NCBI GenBank assembly: GCA_963204825.1
Contig: CAUJHN010000147.1
Location: 1-49,519, forward strand
DNA from: Pseudomonadota bacterium
GTDB taxonomy: Bacteria > Pseudomonadota > Alphaproteobacteria > Micavibrionales > Micavibrionaceae
Direction of reading: 5' to 3'
DNA length: 49,519 nucleotides
The notes under the pieces: generated by a model
What the model was told of the DNA's origin: nothing
The model's database searches: none
Seen by the model: the letters and a program-made list of their open reading frames with translations, nothing else
Translations under genes and position numbers: made by a program
Shown here: positions 16,120 to 25,167 of the stretch, in pieces
How the letters are laid out: every line of letters begins with the position of its first letter
Position numbering within the stretch: the first letter of the stretch is position 1

Positions 16120-17601
16120 ATGAAAGACCTTGTAAAACTGGTTAAAGCGATGAGCGGCCTCAGAATTCTGGTGGCGGGCGATCTTATGCTGGATGCCTTC
16201 GTTTACGGGGATGTGGAAAGAATATCACCCGAAAGCCCGGTTCCGGTCCTGAATATACGTTCCGAGGATATGATGCTGGGTGGCGCGGGCAATGTACTGT
16301 CCAATCTTTGCGCGCTCGGGGCAAAGCCTTCCATTTTTGCACTGGTTGGTGAAGACGCCGATGGCGAGCTGGCGATTGATATCGCGAAAAAAATGGGCGC
16401 CGATATTTCCGGGATTCTAAAAGATTCGTCCCGTCCCACGACGCGCAAGACACGTTATCTCGCAAGGCATCAGCAATTGTTGCGAACGGATTTCGAAAAG
16501 ACGCATCCGCTGTCTGCGGATTTGGAATCTGCGCTTTTAACAGCCGTTGAAAAACCCATCAAAGGAGCTGGCGCGGTCGTTCTGTCCGATTACGGCAAGG
16601 GCGTTTTGACGCCAGCCATGCTGCAAAAAATCATAGCTGTTGCGAAGAGAGCGGGCATTCCTGTTCTCGTAGATCCGAAAGGCCGGGATTACGCGATCTA
16701 TGCTGGCGCGGACATTGTCACGCCGAACAGAAAAGAATTGGCGGAGGCGACCGGCGCAGCCGGATTAAAGGGCGATTCCGAAATAGTGGCTGCAGCATCC
16801 AGGGTTATCGATCTTTGTGATATTGCCTGCGTCATTGCCACGCGCTCTGAAGACGGTATGAGCGTAATCTGCCAGGGAAAAGAGCCACTTCATTTGAAAA
16901 CCCGCGCGCGCGAAGTGTTCGATGTGTCCGGTGCAGGTGATACGGTTATTGCAACAATTGCTGCAGCAATCGCCGCAGGCGCAGATATCGAAACCGCGGC
17001 TGTATTATCAAACATTGCCGGGGGGATTGCTGTTTCTAAAGTCGGGACGTCCCCGGTCCGCACCGAAGAAATGCTGCATGCCATAGAAGGCAATTTCGAA
17101 GGTCCGCATACAGCCCCGTTCTGCACGGCGGAACAGGCGCTGGAGCAAATAAAGCGCTGGCGGGCGCAAGGATTGAAAGTAGGGTTGACCAATGGATGCT
17201 TCGATATACTGCATGCGGGGCATGTCCGTTACTTGAACGAAGCGCGTGGCCGGTGCGACAAGCTGATCGTCGCCATCAACCGCGATGAATCCGTCAAGCT
17301 TTTGAAAGGCCCCTCCCGCCCTGTAAATAGCGAAGAGGCAAGGGCATCTGTGCTGGGCGCGCTGGGCTGTGTCGATATGGTCATATCCTTCGGCGCATCC
17401 AGGGCGGGGGAAGACAACACGCCTTCCGCGCTTGTCGCGATGTTACAGCCGGACATATTTTTCAAGGGCGGGGACTACACCGAAGAGCAGCTGCCGGAGA
17501 GCAAGATTGTGCGTGCCTATGGCGGGGAAGTCGCCATCATGGGGATGCTTGAAGGGTTCAGCACCACCGCCATTCTGGCAAAGAGCCGCGCAGGCCATTA
17601 G
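16120..17601 (+). CDS. hldE: Bifunctional heptose-7-phosphate kinase / heptose-1-phosphate adenylyltransferase
   Basis: HldE makes ADP-heptose for the lipopolysaccharide inner core. The N-terminal kinase (about 1-320) belongs to the ribokinase/PfkB family, with G-G-A-G-N-V-L near residue 55 and D-V-S-G-A-G-D-T-V near 270. The C-terminal nucleotidyltransferase (about 345-493) has T-N-G-C-F-D-I-L-H-A-G-H, the HxGH signature. The length of 493 residues is usual for the fused form. The ATG at 16120 has a GAAGGG site. The neighbours on each side are unrelated, so it is probably monocistronic. Confidence 0.95.
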   Translation: MKDLVKLVKAMSGLRILVAGDLMLDAFVYGDVERISPESPVPVLNIRSEDMMLGGAGNVLSNLCALGAKPSIFALVGEDADGELAIDIAKKMGADISGILKDSSRPTTRKTRYLARHQQLLRTDFEKTHPLSADLESALLTAVEKPIKGAGAVVLSDYGKGVLTPAMLQKIIAVAKRAGIPVLVDPKGRDYAIYAGADIVTPNRKELAEATGAAGLKGDSEIVAAASRVIDLCDIACVIATRSEDGMSVICQGKEPLHLKTRAREVFDVSGAGDTVIATIAAAIAAGADIETAAVLSNIAGGIAVSKVGTSPVRTEEMLHAIEGNFEGPHTAPFCTAEQALEQIKRWRAQGLKVGLTNGCFDILHAGHVRYLNEARGRCDKLIVAINRDESVKLLKGPSRPVNSEEARASVLGALGCVDMVISFGASRAGEDNTPSALVAMLQPDIFFKGGDYTEEQLPESKIVRAYGGEVAIMGMLEGFSTTAILAKSRAGH

Positions 17602-17653
17602 TGTTAATTTTATAAATTACCCACAATATATTGTGTTTTTGCGCCAAGGTGGC

Positions 17654-17692
17654 TTGACAAAAGCACATTTGTTGATAATAATTCTCACTATC
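17654..17692 (+). promoter_or_regulatory. Promoter overlapped by a Fur box
   Basis: GATAATAATTCTCACTATC (17674-17692) matches the 19-base Fur consensus at 15 positions. It covers the -10 region (AATAAT, 17677-17682) of a promoter whose -35 is a perfect TTGACA at 17654-17659, with a 17-base spacer. This would place the 73-residue gene at 17757 under iron repression. Confidence 0.6.
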
Positions 17693-17756
17693 GAACAGGC
17701 CCGTTCGGGTCAATTTATGTCCTAGCCATCAACCGTTCCACCACCAGGAGGGTGCC

Positions 17757-17978
17757 ATGCTGCACGATCTCTATCTGCTATCTTGTTACTTTGACGGACC
17801 ACAGGCTGTTTTGTATGAGGAAGATTTAAAGCGACGTTATGGCATAAGCGCTGTGAGGGAAGCTCTTTTGCAGGGGTTCCTTGAGTTATACTGCGCGCCT
17901 TGCGCGAAAGGCGGCGATGGTTTCTTCTGCAGACTTTCCGCCCGGGGCCGCCGCCATGTAGAATCGGCTTTTGCCTGA
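17757..17978 (+). CDS. Small cysteine-containing protein, possible winged helix
   Basis: A 73-residue protein with a very strong AGGAGGG ribosome site. The first 45 residues read like a short winged-helix (E-E-D-L-K-R-R-Y-G-I, then V-R-E-A-L-L-Q-G-F-L-E-L), followed by Cys46-x2-Cys49-x8-Cys58 in the wing region and a basic end. That arrangement resembles FeoC-like iron-sulfur winged-helix proteins, but there is no feoA or feoB nearby. A Fur-box promoter lies upstream, so an iron-related role is a reasonable guess. Function is otherwise unknown. Confidence 0.65.
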   Translation: MLHDLYLLSCYFDGPQAVLYEEDLKRRYGISAVREALLQGFLELYCAPCAKGGDGFFCRLSARGRRHVESAFA

Positions 17979-18074
17979 GCATCAAATAAGATCTCCCCTG
18001 TACGCGGCGTGGGTTCCTTGATACTCTATGCACGGTTTTCCTTTTCAACCGACCGTATTCAGAGATCATCTCCC

Positions 18075-18686
18075 ATGTTACTCAAAACACCGCAAATTTC
18101 TGTTCTGCTGCTGACATCCTGCGCCACGCGTTTGACGCTGACCGCGTGCTCCAGCCCTATCTGGGCGCCGCGCGGATATGTGTACCACGACGAAGTCTAT
18201 AAGTCGCCCAACCCGCCGGAATCGTCGAAATTTACGCCCGCGCAGCGCACGACGATGGGACCGGAGCAGGCGGAACAGTTCCGCATGTCCATATACAGTC
18301 TGGTTGAAAGCCTGACGGCGCGTGCCGGCCAGTCGCCCAAGCCCATGTATATTCTAAAGCCGCAACCCATGACGTCTTTCTATGCCAATCTCGATAACGA
18401 CCTGCGGGAATCGCTGCGCCATCTCGGCTATACGCTGAACGATTATCCTGAAGGCGCCTATGTCATGACATACGAAGCATCCAATCTTGCGCCTGCCGCC
18501 GAGGGCGCGCCGAATGTGCATATCGCCATTCGCATTTTCGATGGTATCGGCGAAAAATCCAAAATGCTGACCATTGAGGAAGGCGATTTCTTTATTCAGG
18601 GCGCGGAAAAGCTGAACGTGCCTTTTGCGTCCTTCCCGGGGGTTATCATTCCCGAACCGACAGGTCCCGGCAAATATAACAGGTAG
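18075..18686 (+). CDS. Hypothetical lipoprotein
   Basis: A 203-residue protein. From the ATG at 18075 the N terminus is a lipoprotein signal with two possible lipobox cysteines (L-L-T-S-C and L-T-A-C). The frame also extends upstream to 18009, but that would bury the signal. The mature part is soluble; I recognise no family, though an L-R-E-S-L-R-H-L-G-Y segment echoes the S-E-Q-M-R-T-R-F-V-Q-L-G-Y segment of its neighbour. The downstream FlgO-like gene starts five bases after its stop, so the two are one operon and probably work together at the outer membrane. Confidence 0.7.
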   Translation: MLLKTPQISVLLLTSCATRLTLTACSSPIWAPRGYVYHDEVYKSPNPPESSKFTPAQRTTMGPEQAEQFRMSIYSLVESLTARAGQSPKPMYILKPQPMTSFYANLDNDLRESLRHLGYTLNDYPEGAYVMTYEASNLAPAAEGAPNVHIAIRIFDGIGEKSKMLTIEEGDFFIQGAEKLNVPFASFPGVIIPEPTGPGKYNR

Positions 18687-18691
18687 TATAG

Positions 18692-19219
18692 ATGCGCCGT
18701 TCCTTTACGATTTTGATGATGGCGTCTGCGTTGTCTATAACGGGGTGTGAGGTTGTCGCCGTGGGCGTCGCCACCCCCATGATTGTGCAGCAAAAGCATG
18801 TAAACCTTGCCAATGCCTCTTATGCGGCCGCGGACACGTTATCGCAGCAAACGACCAAGCGCTTTGCGAAAGACAGACCTTTGATCGTCGAGGACCTTCA
18901 GGAAATCATCGATATGAATCAGAAGACGATCATTGCAAATCCCAAGGTTGGGCGCATCATGTCGGAACAAATGCGCACCCGTTTTGTGCAGCTTGGTTAT
19001 AATGTCGTGGATGCGGACAGTTATCATGGGACGGGCGCCGCTGCGGGCAGAGTTTCGGGGACCTATGAAATTCTTAACGGGGTCATGAATGTCGCACTCC
19101 GCATGCATGATAATCAGACCATGCGCACAACGGGCGTCTATGATTATTCTTTGCCGGTCACGTACGAAATTAAAAAATACATGACAGGCAATGCGAATAT
19201 GTTCCCGCCGCTGTTTTAA
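18692..19219 (+). CDS. FlgO-like lipoprotein
   Basis: A 175-residue lipoprotein with signal ending S-I-T-G-C (Cys19). The mature part fits the FlgO domain: N-A-S-Y-A-A-A-D-T-L, then a P-L-I-V-E-D-L strand, M-S-E-Q-M-R-T-R-F-V-Q-L-G-Y, the G-T-Y-E-I-L core strand and a closing Y-D-Y-S-L-P. FlgO in Vibrio is an outer-membrane lipoprotein linked to flagellar stability, but the domain also occurs outside flagellar loci, and no flagellar gene is in this window. It follows the preceding lipoprotein gene by five bases. Confidence 0.7.
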   Translation: MRRSFTILMMASALSITGCEVVAVGVATPMIVQQKHVNLANASYAAADTLSQQTTKRFAKDRPLIVEDLQEIIDMNQKTIIANPKVGRIMSEQMRTRFVQLGYNVVDADSYHGTGAAAGRVSGTYEILNGVMNVALRMHDNQTMRTTGVYDYSLPVTYEIKKYMTGNANMFPPLF

Positions 19220-19897
19220 TCAGCGGGCGAGAAGGACACGATAATAATAGTAAACGCTGGATCTCTCTACGCAGCCTTCCATTTTACCATCCAGATAATT
19301 GCCCGTCGTGTTCAGATAATTGCTGTATGTATATGTCCCCGTAAAAGGCGTATTCCATGTAAATCCATCCGGGTCGACGGGCGGATTCCCTGAAGGATTC
19401 GTCGTATTATTGGATCTATTGACCTGGATACAAAAGGATTTAGGCACGCGCGAAAGAAAAGCCGCCAGGTCCGCGCAGGTGCTAGATGCGCATGTCGTGC
19501 CGACACCGGTTATAACGGTTGCGGCGCTGAAGGACCAGGGCGTTGCCGTCGTTTGCAGGTCGGAAGGTGGATTTTGCCATTCCACGCCGCCGCCCGAAGG
19601 GTCAAAAACCTGCCGGGTCGGGCCATCGGTGATCGTTCCATAAGTGGACGCGGCGTTTGTGCTCGCGAATCTGATATCGCTTTCCGAAAAGCCGCTTTGT
19701 AAAATATAAGTCACGCCGCGCTGGAGTTCTGCGCCGTAGCGTTGTACCTGGCCTACGAGCAGGACGTTTTTTTCCCCGTCTATGCCGGAACCTTCCTGAA
19801 AGCTGCCTCTCATGATGACGATCAGAATGCCAAACAGAAAAATTGCGCCCAGGATATAGACAAACATGTTTCCGGACTGGGGTGCTTTATCCTTCAT
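19220..19897 (-). CDS. Membrane-anchored pilin-like protein
   Basis: A 225-residue protein with a short polar N terminus, one hydrophobic helix (about residues 11-30, F-V-Y-I-L-G-A-I-F-L-F-G-I-L) and an exported Asn/Thr/Ser/Gly-rich domain with a few cysteines. The layout is pilin- or pseudopilin-like, but there is no clear prepilin peptidase site and no Glu5. It shares an F-D-P-S-G-G-G-V motif with another such protein at 25168-25977 (F-H-P-N-G-G-G-V). It starts four bases after the DD-carboxypeptidase stop, so the two are co-transcribed. Function unknown. Confidence 0.6.
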   Translation of the reverse strand: MKDKAPQSGNMFVYILGAIFLFGILIVIMRGSFQEGSGIDGEKNVLLVGQVQRYGAELQRGVTYILQSGFSESDIRFASTNAASTYGTITDGPTRQVFDPSGGGVEWQNPPSDLQTTATPWSFSAATVITGVGTTCASSTCADLAAFLSRVPKSFCIQVNRSNNTTNPSGNPPVDPDGFTWNTPFTGTYTYSNYLNTTGNYLDGKMEGCVERSSVYYYYRVLLAR

Positions 19898-19901
19898 AAG
19901 T

Positions 19902-21476
19902 CTATCGCGGCTCTATGGGCAGGCAATCGCGGAAATAGCGACAGGTTTCTGCGGCCTGCTCCCTTGTTAGGTTTCCAAGTCGCGCGCGGAACAAAATTCC
20001 CTGAGACGTATTCAAAGGGACAACTATGGGGCTGGCATGCGTTAAATTTTGAGGCAGCCTGTCGTGCGCTATTCTAAGCGCATCGTCTGTCGCAACGCGG
20101 CTGGTATAGGCGCCTATCTGCACAGACCACAGGTCGCTTGCAGCCACTGTAGCGGCGCGGGACGGCAGTGAAACATTTGTTACAGGGGACTTTGCCGCAG
20201 CATTATTTTGCTGCAGCTCTCTTACCTTTTCATGCTCGCCCTTGTATACGGCGGCGGCCAGCAACCCTGCTTCGACCCGGCGCGTATTGATGGCGTCGAT
20301 GTCGCCTTCCCCGGTGATTTCGCTATAGTCCCCCCGGTTGATGGCCGTCTGAACATTTGCCATGGCCTGTTCGGTCACGCCGACTTCCGGGATCGTCGCC
20401 GCGGCGTCTGTTGCGGAAAGTTCTTCAATTTTTTGTGCAATCGTAACCCGGCGTCCTGAATCCAGGGATGACAGGGACGTAAAGTTACTGCTATCCGCGC
20501 TCGGGTTTGTGGCTGCCTCTGTGCCGCCATTTCGCATTTCCAGCACGGGTTTTGGTACAGGGACCGGGGGAGGGGCTGCAGAAGCTATAGTAACGACCGG
20601 AACATCACTTGGCTGTGTCTCTTTGGCGTAAGCATAAGCCATGCCGGATGTCAGTTTTTTGAAACCATCGTTCAGCAGGCTGGCCATATGGTCGTTTCTG
20701 GATTTCCAGCTTTTGCCGCCGAAGACCACGCCGATCAGACGCCGCCCGTCCCGTTTCGCAGAAGCAATCAGATTGAACCCGGAGGCGTTGACGAAGCCCG
20801 TCTTGAATCCATCCATGCCCGGATAGGTGTTCATAAGGCGGTTATGATTGGTCATGGTCTTGCCGCGATAGGTGAATTGTTTCGTACCGAAATAGCGGTA
20901 ATAGTTCGGATAGCGGACAATGATGTATCGGGCCAGCATGGCCATGTCACGCGCGGAGGAAATTTGCTGCGGCGAATGCAGGCCTGACGCGTTTATGAAA
21001 TTGGTGCGGGTCATGCCGATATCATGGGCGCGGCGGGTCATCTTTGCCGCAAAGCGGGATTCGCTTCCCGCCAAATGCTCCGCAATGGCTACGGCCATAT
21101 CATTGGCGGATTTTGTCACGACCGCAAGAATGGCATCTTCAACCCGAATGCTGGACCCGGCTTTCATCCCAAGCTTGCTAGGCTGCTGGCTTGCGGCATG
21201 CTGCGATATTGTTATCCGGTCGTTGAGGCGTACGCTGCCTGTTTCCAGAGCCTCGAATAATAGCAACAGTGTCATGACTTTGGTCAGAGAGGCCGGGTGC
21301 AAGGGCTTGTTTGCGTTGCGTTCAAAAATTACCTCCCCCGTGGACGCGTCCGTGATGATTGCCGCGTATTTGTTGTTGTCGACGGGGGCCGCTTTTTTAC
21401 GCGCTTTGGCGAAGCTTTCATGCGGGAGCATGAAAGCAAGGGAGAGAATCAAAAAAGAACATATAATGCGACGCAA
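19902..21476 (-). CDS. D-alanyl-D-alanine carboxypeptidase with SPOR domain
   Basis: A 524-residue exported enzyme of the PBP5/DacA group (peptidase S11) that trims the terminal D-alanine of peptidoglycan stem peptides. Catalytic motifs are Ser63-x-x-Lys66 (P-A-S-L-T-K), Ser123-Ala-Asn125 and Lys225-Thr-Gly227. A signal peptide covers residues 1-23. A low-complexity linker leads to a C-terminal SPOR domain (about 447-520, from L-W-S-V-Q-I-G-A-Y), which binds denuded glycan at division sites. The start is TTG with GGGAG upstream. It is co-transcribed with the pilin-like gene behind it. Confidence 0.9.
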   Translation of the reverse strand: MRRIICSFLILSLAFMLPHESFAKARKKAAPVDNNKYAAIITDASTGEVIFERNANKPLHPASLTKVMTLLLLFEALETGSVRLNDRITISQHAASQQPSKLGMKAGSSIRVEDAILAVVTKSANDMAVAIAEHLAGSESRFAAKMTRRAHDIGMTRTNFINASGLHSPQQISSARDMAMLARYIIVRYPNYYRYFGTKQFTYRGKTMTNHNRLMNTYPGMDGFKTGFVNASGFNLIASAKRDGRRLIGVVFGGKSWKSRNDHMASLLNDGFKKLTSGMAYAYAKETQPSDVPVVTIASAAPPPVPVPKPVLEMRNGGTEAATNPSADSSNFTSLSSLDSGRRVTIAQKIEELSATDAAATIPEVGVTEQAMANVQTAINRGDYSEITGEGDIDAINTRRVEAGLLAAAVYKGEHEKVRELQQNNAAAKSPVTNVSLPSRAATVAASDLWSVQIGAYTSRVATDDALRIAHDRLPQNLTHASPIVVPLNTSQGILFRARLGNLTREQAAETCRYFRDCLPIEPR

Positions 21477-21669
21477 AACTTGGTCTCCCGCAGGCCTTCC
21501 GTAGGATAGAAACGGCGATGCCGCAGCCTGTCAATTAATTATTAGCATTTTAGCAAGAAGATGGTTGAAAAGCCCCTAATTTCATCCGATAATTGTACCG
21601 GTAAAGTCTGCTTTGTATTTTAGACGGCAAACCACCGACTGTCTAGAAAACACCTCGAAGAAATCCCGA

Positions 21670-21741
21670 TTGTGCACCGCACAAATTCTCTGTTGACGAA
21701 TGGTTAATTCGATGATAGAGTCCGATTTGTGCGATGCAATA
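21670..21741 (+). promoter_or_regulatory. Phasin promoter with two PhaR-like operators
   Basis: TTGTGC-ACC-GCACAA (21670-21684) is a perfect palindrome, and TTGTGC-GAT-GCAATA (21727-21741) is a near copy 57 bases further on. Between them lies a possible promoter, TTGACG (21693-21698) and TAGAGT (21716-21721), 17 bases apart. TGC/GCA-rich sites upstream of phasin genes are the known type of target for PhaR, the repressor that senses polyhydroxyalkanoate granules. No phaR is in the window. Confidence 0.5.
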
Positions 21742-21785
21742 ATTTACAGAATGAATGTCGTCGCATCAACGTATAGGAGGCCACT

Positions 21786-22298
21786 ATGGCAGCGAAGAAA
21801 AAGACAAAAAGTGTCGCTAAAAAAACAACCGCCACGGTATTGAAAAACAAGCCGGCTGCGAATGTTGCTGCCTTCACCAAAGGCTTCCCTCAATTCCAAC
21901 CCTTCAAATTGGAGACGAACATGTTCAAAGGGAACAAACAAATGGAACAAATGACCCAAGGTGCTGCCGCCATGGGCCAGGACAGCGTAGAAGCTTTGAC
22001 AAAATCATGCTCTATCTTTGCTAAGGGTATGGAAGACATCATGAAAACCTGCATGGAAATCGCGCAGGAAGCCGGCGAAAAAAGCCAGGCTCTGACCAAA
22101 ACGATGATGTCCTGCAAGACGTTGAATGAATTTACGGACATGCAGACGAAAATGGCGCAGGCCAGCTTTGATGAATTTATGACGAATGCCACGCGCATTT
22201 CTGAAAAAACGGTAAAAGTCTGCACGGATGCTATGGAACCCATCAACGACCAGATGGGCAAATCCATCAAGCGTGCCACGGACGCTATGGCCGCGTAA
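21786..22298 (+). CDS. Phasin family protein
   Basis: A 170-residue helical protein of the phasin family, which coats polyhydroxyalkanoate storage granules. After a Lys/Ala-rich N terminus (A-A-K-K-K-T-K-S-V-A-K-K), the body is amphipathic helix rich in Met, Ala and Lys, with the family-like segment around E-A-L-T-K-S-C ... M-E-I-A-Q-E-A-G. The AGGAGG site five bases before the ATG is strong, and an intrinsic terminator follows, so it is monocistronic and probably highly expressed. The polybasic start is like that of histone-H1-like phasins that also bind DNA. Confidence 0.85.
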   Translation: MAAKKKTKSVAKKTTATVLKNKPAANVAAFTKGFPQFQPFKLETNMFKGNKQMEQMTQGAAAMGQDSVEALTKSCSIFAKGMEDIMKTCMEIAQEAGEKSQALTKTMMSCKTLNEFTDMQTKMAQASFDEFMTNATRISEKTVKVCTDAMEPINDQMGKSIKRATDAMAA

Positions 22299-22317
22299 TA
22301 TATTCCTCCTTCGGATT

Positions 22318-22350
22318 TAAACCCCGCCGCATGGCGGGGTTTTTTTATTA
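22318..22350 (+). terminator. Intrinsic terminator of the phasin gene
   Basis: An ACCCCGCC-GCAT-GGCGGGGT hairpin followed by seven T, 20 bases after the phasin stop. Confidence 0.9.
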
Positions 22351-22459
22351 TCTTGCGTAAAGGCTTTGAAGAAAAACCCCTGGACCGGGGTCTTTCAATG
22401 TCCTCTTTCCCGCACTATATTCGTAGCGATCAGGGATCATTTTGCGCTACACTAAAACA

Positions 22460-22855
22460 ATGAATTTTTTTAAAAGTCTGCCAACTTGGATGAACGATGA
22501 CGATCCGGCCCTGCCACCGCCGGACGATGGAAACAATGGGAAGGGGGACCGCGAGAGCGACCGCCAGACGGGCCTTTTGCTCAAACCCCGCCCCAAGACC
22601 AAAAAACCATCCATGTACAAGGTTTTGATCCTGAACGACGATTACACGCCGATGGAGTTCGTCGTTCATATTTTAGAAAGGTTTTTCAACAAGAATAGGC
22701 AGGAAGCGACCGACATCATGCTCCATGTTCACAGACGGGGCGTCGGGATCTGCGGAATTTTCACCTATGAGGTGGCTGAAACAAAAGTGGCGCAGGTTAT
22801 GGACTTTGCGCGGGCCAATGAACAGCCGCTGCAATGCACGATGGAGAAGGAATAG
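22460..22855 (+). CDS. clpS: ATP-dependent Clp protease adaptor ClpS
   Basis: ClpS delivers N-degron substrates to ClpAP. The core from about residue 47 has [17 protein letters not shown], the classic N-end-binding loop, then [12 protein letters not shown] and a C-terminal [10 protein letters not shown]. The N-terminal 45 residues are charged and probably disordered, as usual. The ATG at 22460 is my choice; a TTG at 22442 is preceded by CAGGG and could also be used. The clpA start follows six bases after the stop. Confidence 0.93.
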   Translation: MNFFKSLPTWMNDDDPALPPPDDGNNGKGDRESDRQTGLLLKPRPKTKKPSMYKVLILNDDYTPMEFVVHILERFFNKNRQEATDIMLHVHRRGVGICGIFTYEVAETKVAQVMDFARANEQPLQCTMEKE

Positions 22856-22861
22856 AAGGAT

Positions 22862-25162
22862 ATGCTTTCACGCAATCTTGAACAGACATTGCATCGTGCA
22901 CTGGCGGCCGCGAACCAGCGCAACCACGAATATGCGACGCTGGAACATTTGCTGCTCGCCCTGACAGAAGATCAGGACGCGATGGCTGTGCTGCGCTCTT
23001 GCGGTATTTCGCTTCCTGATTTGCGGGAACAGCTAGAACAATATCTGGACCATGAGCTGGGGTATCTTGGTGCGCCGGACGGCGAAGAAGCAAAGCCGAC
23101 AACGGCGTTTCAACGCGTGCTGCAGCGGGCGGCGATTCATGTGCAGTCTTCGGGGCGTGAGGAAGTAACTGGCGCCAACGTTCTTGTGGCGCTTTTCTCT
23201 GAACGCGAATCGCACGCTGTTTATTTCCTGCAGGAACAGGACATGACGCGATTCGATGCGGTGAATTATATCTCCCACGGCATCGCAAAAGTGCCGGGCC
23301 AGGCCGATACGACCAAAACGCCGCGTGGCACGGAAGAAGACCCCGAAGGGAAGGGCGCCGCGAAGACGAATGGCGAAGCCCTTAAAACCTACTGCAAGAA
23401 TTTGAACGACAAGGCGAAGACAGGGAAGATTGATCCGTTGATCGGTCGCCAAAAGGAAGTGGATCGCACAATTCAAATCCTTTGCCGCCGCAGCAAAAAC
23501 AATCCGCTGTATGTCGGCGATCCCGGCGTCGGTAAAACCGCGATTGCCGAGGGGCTTGCCAAGAAAATCGTCGAAGGCCAGGTGCCCGATGTTTTGAAAG
23601 ACGCCGTAATCTATTCGCTGGATATGGGCGCGCTTCTCGCCGGAACGCGCTATCGGGGCGATTTTGAAGAACGCATTAAACAAGTGCTGGCAGAACTGGA
23701 AAAGATAGACGGCGCGGTTTTGTTCATCGATGAAATTCACACCGTTATCGGCGCGGGTGCGACATCCGGCGGCGCGATGGACGCGAGCAATCTTTTGAAA
23801 CCGTCTTTATCGAACGGCACGCTGCGTTGCATCGGTTCCACCACGTATAAAGAATACCGCAACCATTTCGAAAAAGACCGTGCGCTGGTGCGCCGCTTCC
23901 AGAAGATCGATGTCTATGAACCGACACTCGATGAAACGGTCGAAATTCTCAAAGGCCTGAAGACCTATTACGAAGACCACCATGGCGTGAAATATACGGA
24001 TGAGGCCCTTAAAGCGGCTGTCGAACTTTCCGCGAAATATATCGGCGACAGGAAATTGCCGGATAAAGCCATCGATATTATAGATGAGGTTGGCGCTGCG
24101 CAGATGTTATTGGCGGAAGATCAGCGCAAAAAAATCATTGATGTCCCTGACATAGAAAATGTGATCGCGGCGATTGCGCGCATTCCGGCGAAAACGCTCA
24201 GCAAGGATGATAAATTCGTCCTAAAAAATCTGGAACGGGATCTTAAAACATTGGTTTTCGATCAGGATGAAGCCATCACGACGCTGGTCGATGCGATTAA
24301 ACTATCCCGTGCGGGCTTACGCGATCCGGATAAGCCGATAGGATGCTTCCTGTTTTCCGGCCCCACGGGGGTTGGTAAGACAGAGGTTGCGCGGCAACTC
24401 GCCAAAACCATGGGCGTTGATCTCGCTAGATTCGATATGTCCGAATATATGGAGCGGCATTCGGTATCACGCCTGATTGGCTCCCCGCCTGGATATGTAG
24501 GGTTCGATCAGGGCGGATTGCTGACCGATAAAGTGGATCAGCAGCCGCATTGCGTGTTGCTGCTCGATGAAATCGAAAAAGCGCATCCGGATATTTACAA
24601 TATTTTGCTGCAGGTTATGGACTACGGCAAGCTGACCGACAACAACGGCAAAGTGGTGGATTTCCGCAACGTTATCCTGATCATGACGACAAACGCCGGT
24701 GCCGCAGAACAGGCGCGCGCGCCGATAGGGTTCGAACGCGAAGTGCGCGTCGATGAAGACAAGGAAGCGATCAATAAAATGTTCGCACCGGAATTCAGAA
24801 ACCGCCTCGACGCCATTGTCGGCTTCAAACCGCTGAAACAGGAAACGGTTGTACGGGTCGTTGATAAGTTTATTTCGCAACTGGAAGCGCAGCTTACGGA
24901 GAAAAATGTTGCGATTCAGCTATCCGAAGAAGCGCGTCAGTGGCTTGCGAAAAAAGGATATGACCCCGCGATGGGCGCACGGCCACTCGCCCGCGTGATT
25001 CAGGAGCATGTAAAGCGTCCGTTAGCCGAAGAAATGCTCTTCGGGGCCCTAACGGAAGGCGGCACGGTTCATATCACATTGGAGGATGGAAAGATTGCAC
25101 TCAAACCAGATCCGCGCAAAAAACGTGATCTGGTGCCCGTGACAAAAGAAAGGGTGGAGTAG
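22862..25162 (+). CDS. clpA: Clp protease ATP-binding subunit ClpA
   Basis: The AAA+ unfoldase of the ClpAP protease, 766 residues. An N-terminal Clp-N double repeat (about 1-150) is followed by two AAA+ modules: Walker A G-D-P-G-V-G-K-T with Walker B L-F-I-D-E-I-H, and G-P-T-G-V-G-K-T-E with [10 protein letters not shown]. The C terminus has the D2 small domain with [10 protein letters not shown]. Length and order match ClpA rather than ClpB, since the long middle coiled coil is missing. It is in an operon with clpS. The aat gene in the same window supplies the matching N-degron tagging enzyme. Confidence 0.95.
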   Translation: MLSRNLEQTLHRALAAANQRNHEYATLEHLLLALTEDQDAMAVLRSCGISLPDLREQLEQYLDHELGYLGAPDGEEAKPTTAFQRVLQRAAIHVQSSGREEVTGANVLVALFSERESHAVYFLQEQDMTRFDAVNYISHGIAKVPGQADTTKTPRGTEEDPEGKGAAKTNGEALKTYCKNLNDKAKTGKIDPLIGRQKEVDRTIQILCRRSKNNPLYVGDPGVGKTAIAEGLAKKIVEGQVPDVLKDAVIYSLDMGALLAGTRYRGDFEERIKQVLAELEKIDGAVLFIDEIHTVIGAGATSGGAMDASNLLKPSLSNGTLRCIGSTTYKEYRNHFEKDRALVRRFQKIDVYEPTLDETVEILKGLKTYYEDHHGVKYTDEALKAAVELSAKYIGDRKLPDKAIDIIDEVGAAQMLLAEDQRKKIIDVPDIENVIAAIARIPAKTLSKDDKFVLKNLERDLKTLVFDQDEAITTLVDAIKLSRAGLRDPDKPIGCFLFSGPTGVGKTEVARQLAKTMGVDLARFDMSEYMERHSVSRLIGSPPGYVGFDQGGLLTDKVDQQPHCVLLLDEIEKAHPDIYNILLQVMDYGKLTDNNGKVVDFRNVILIMTTNAGAAEQARAPIGFEREVRVDEDKEAINKMFAPEFRNRLDAIVGFKPLKQETVVRVVDKFISQLEAQLTEKNVAIQLSEEARQWLAKKGYDPAMGARPLARVIQEHVKRPLAEEMLFGALTEGGTVHITLEDGKIALKPDPRKKRDLVPVTKERVE

Positions 25163-25167
25163 CTCTT

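Noticed and set aside
22376-22392. Second terminator behind the phasin gene
   Set aside because: A CCCCTGGACCGGGG hairpin is present, but only a short, mixed T-run follows and the first terminator suffices.
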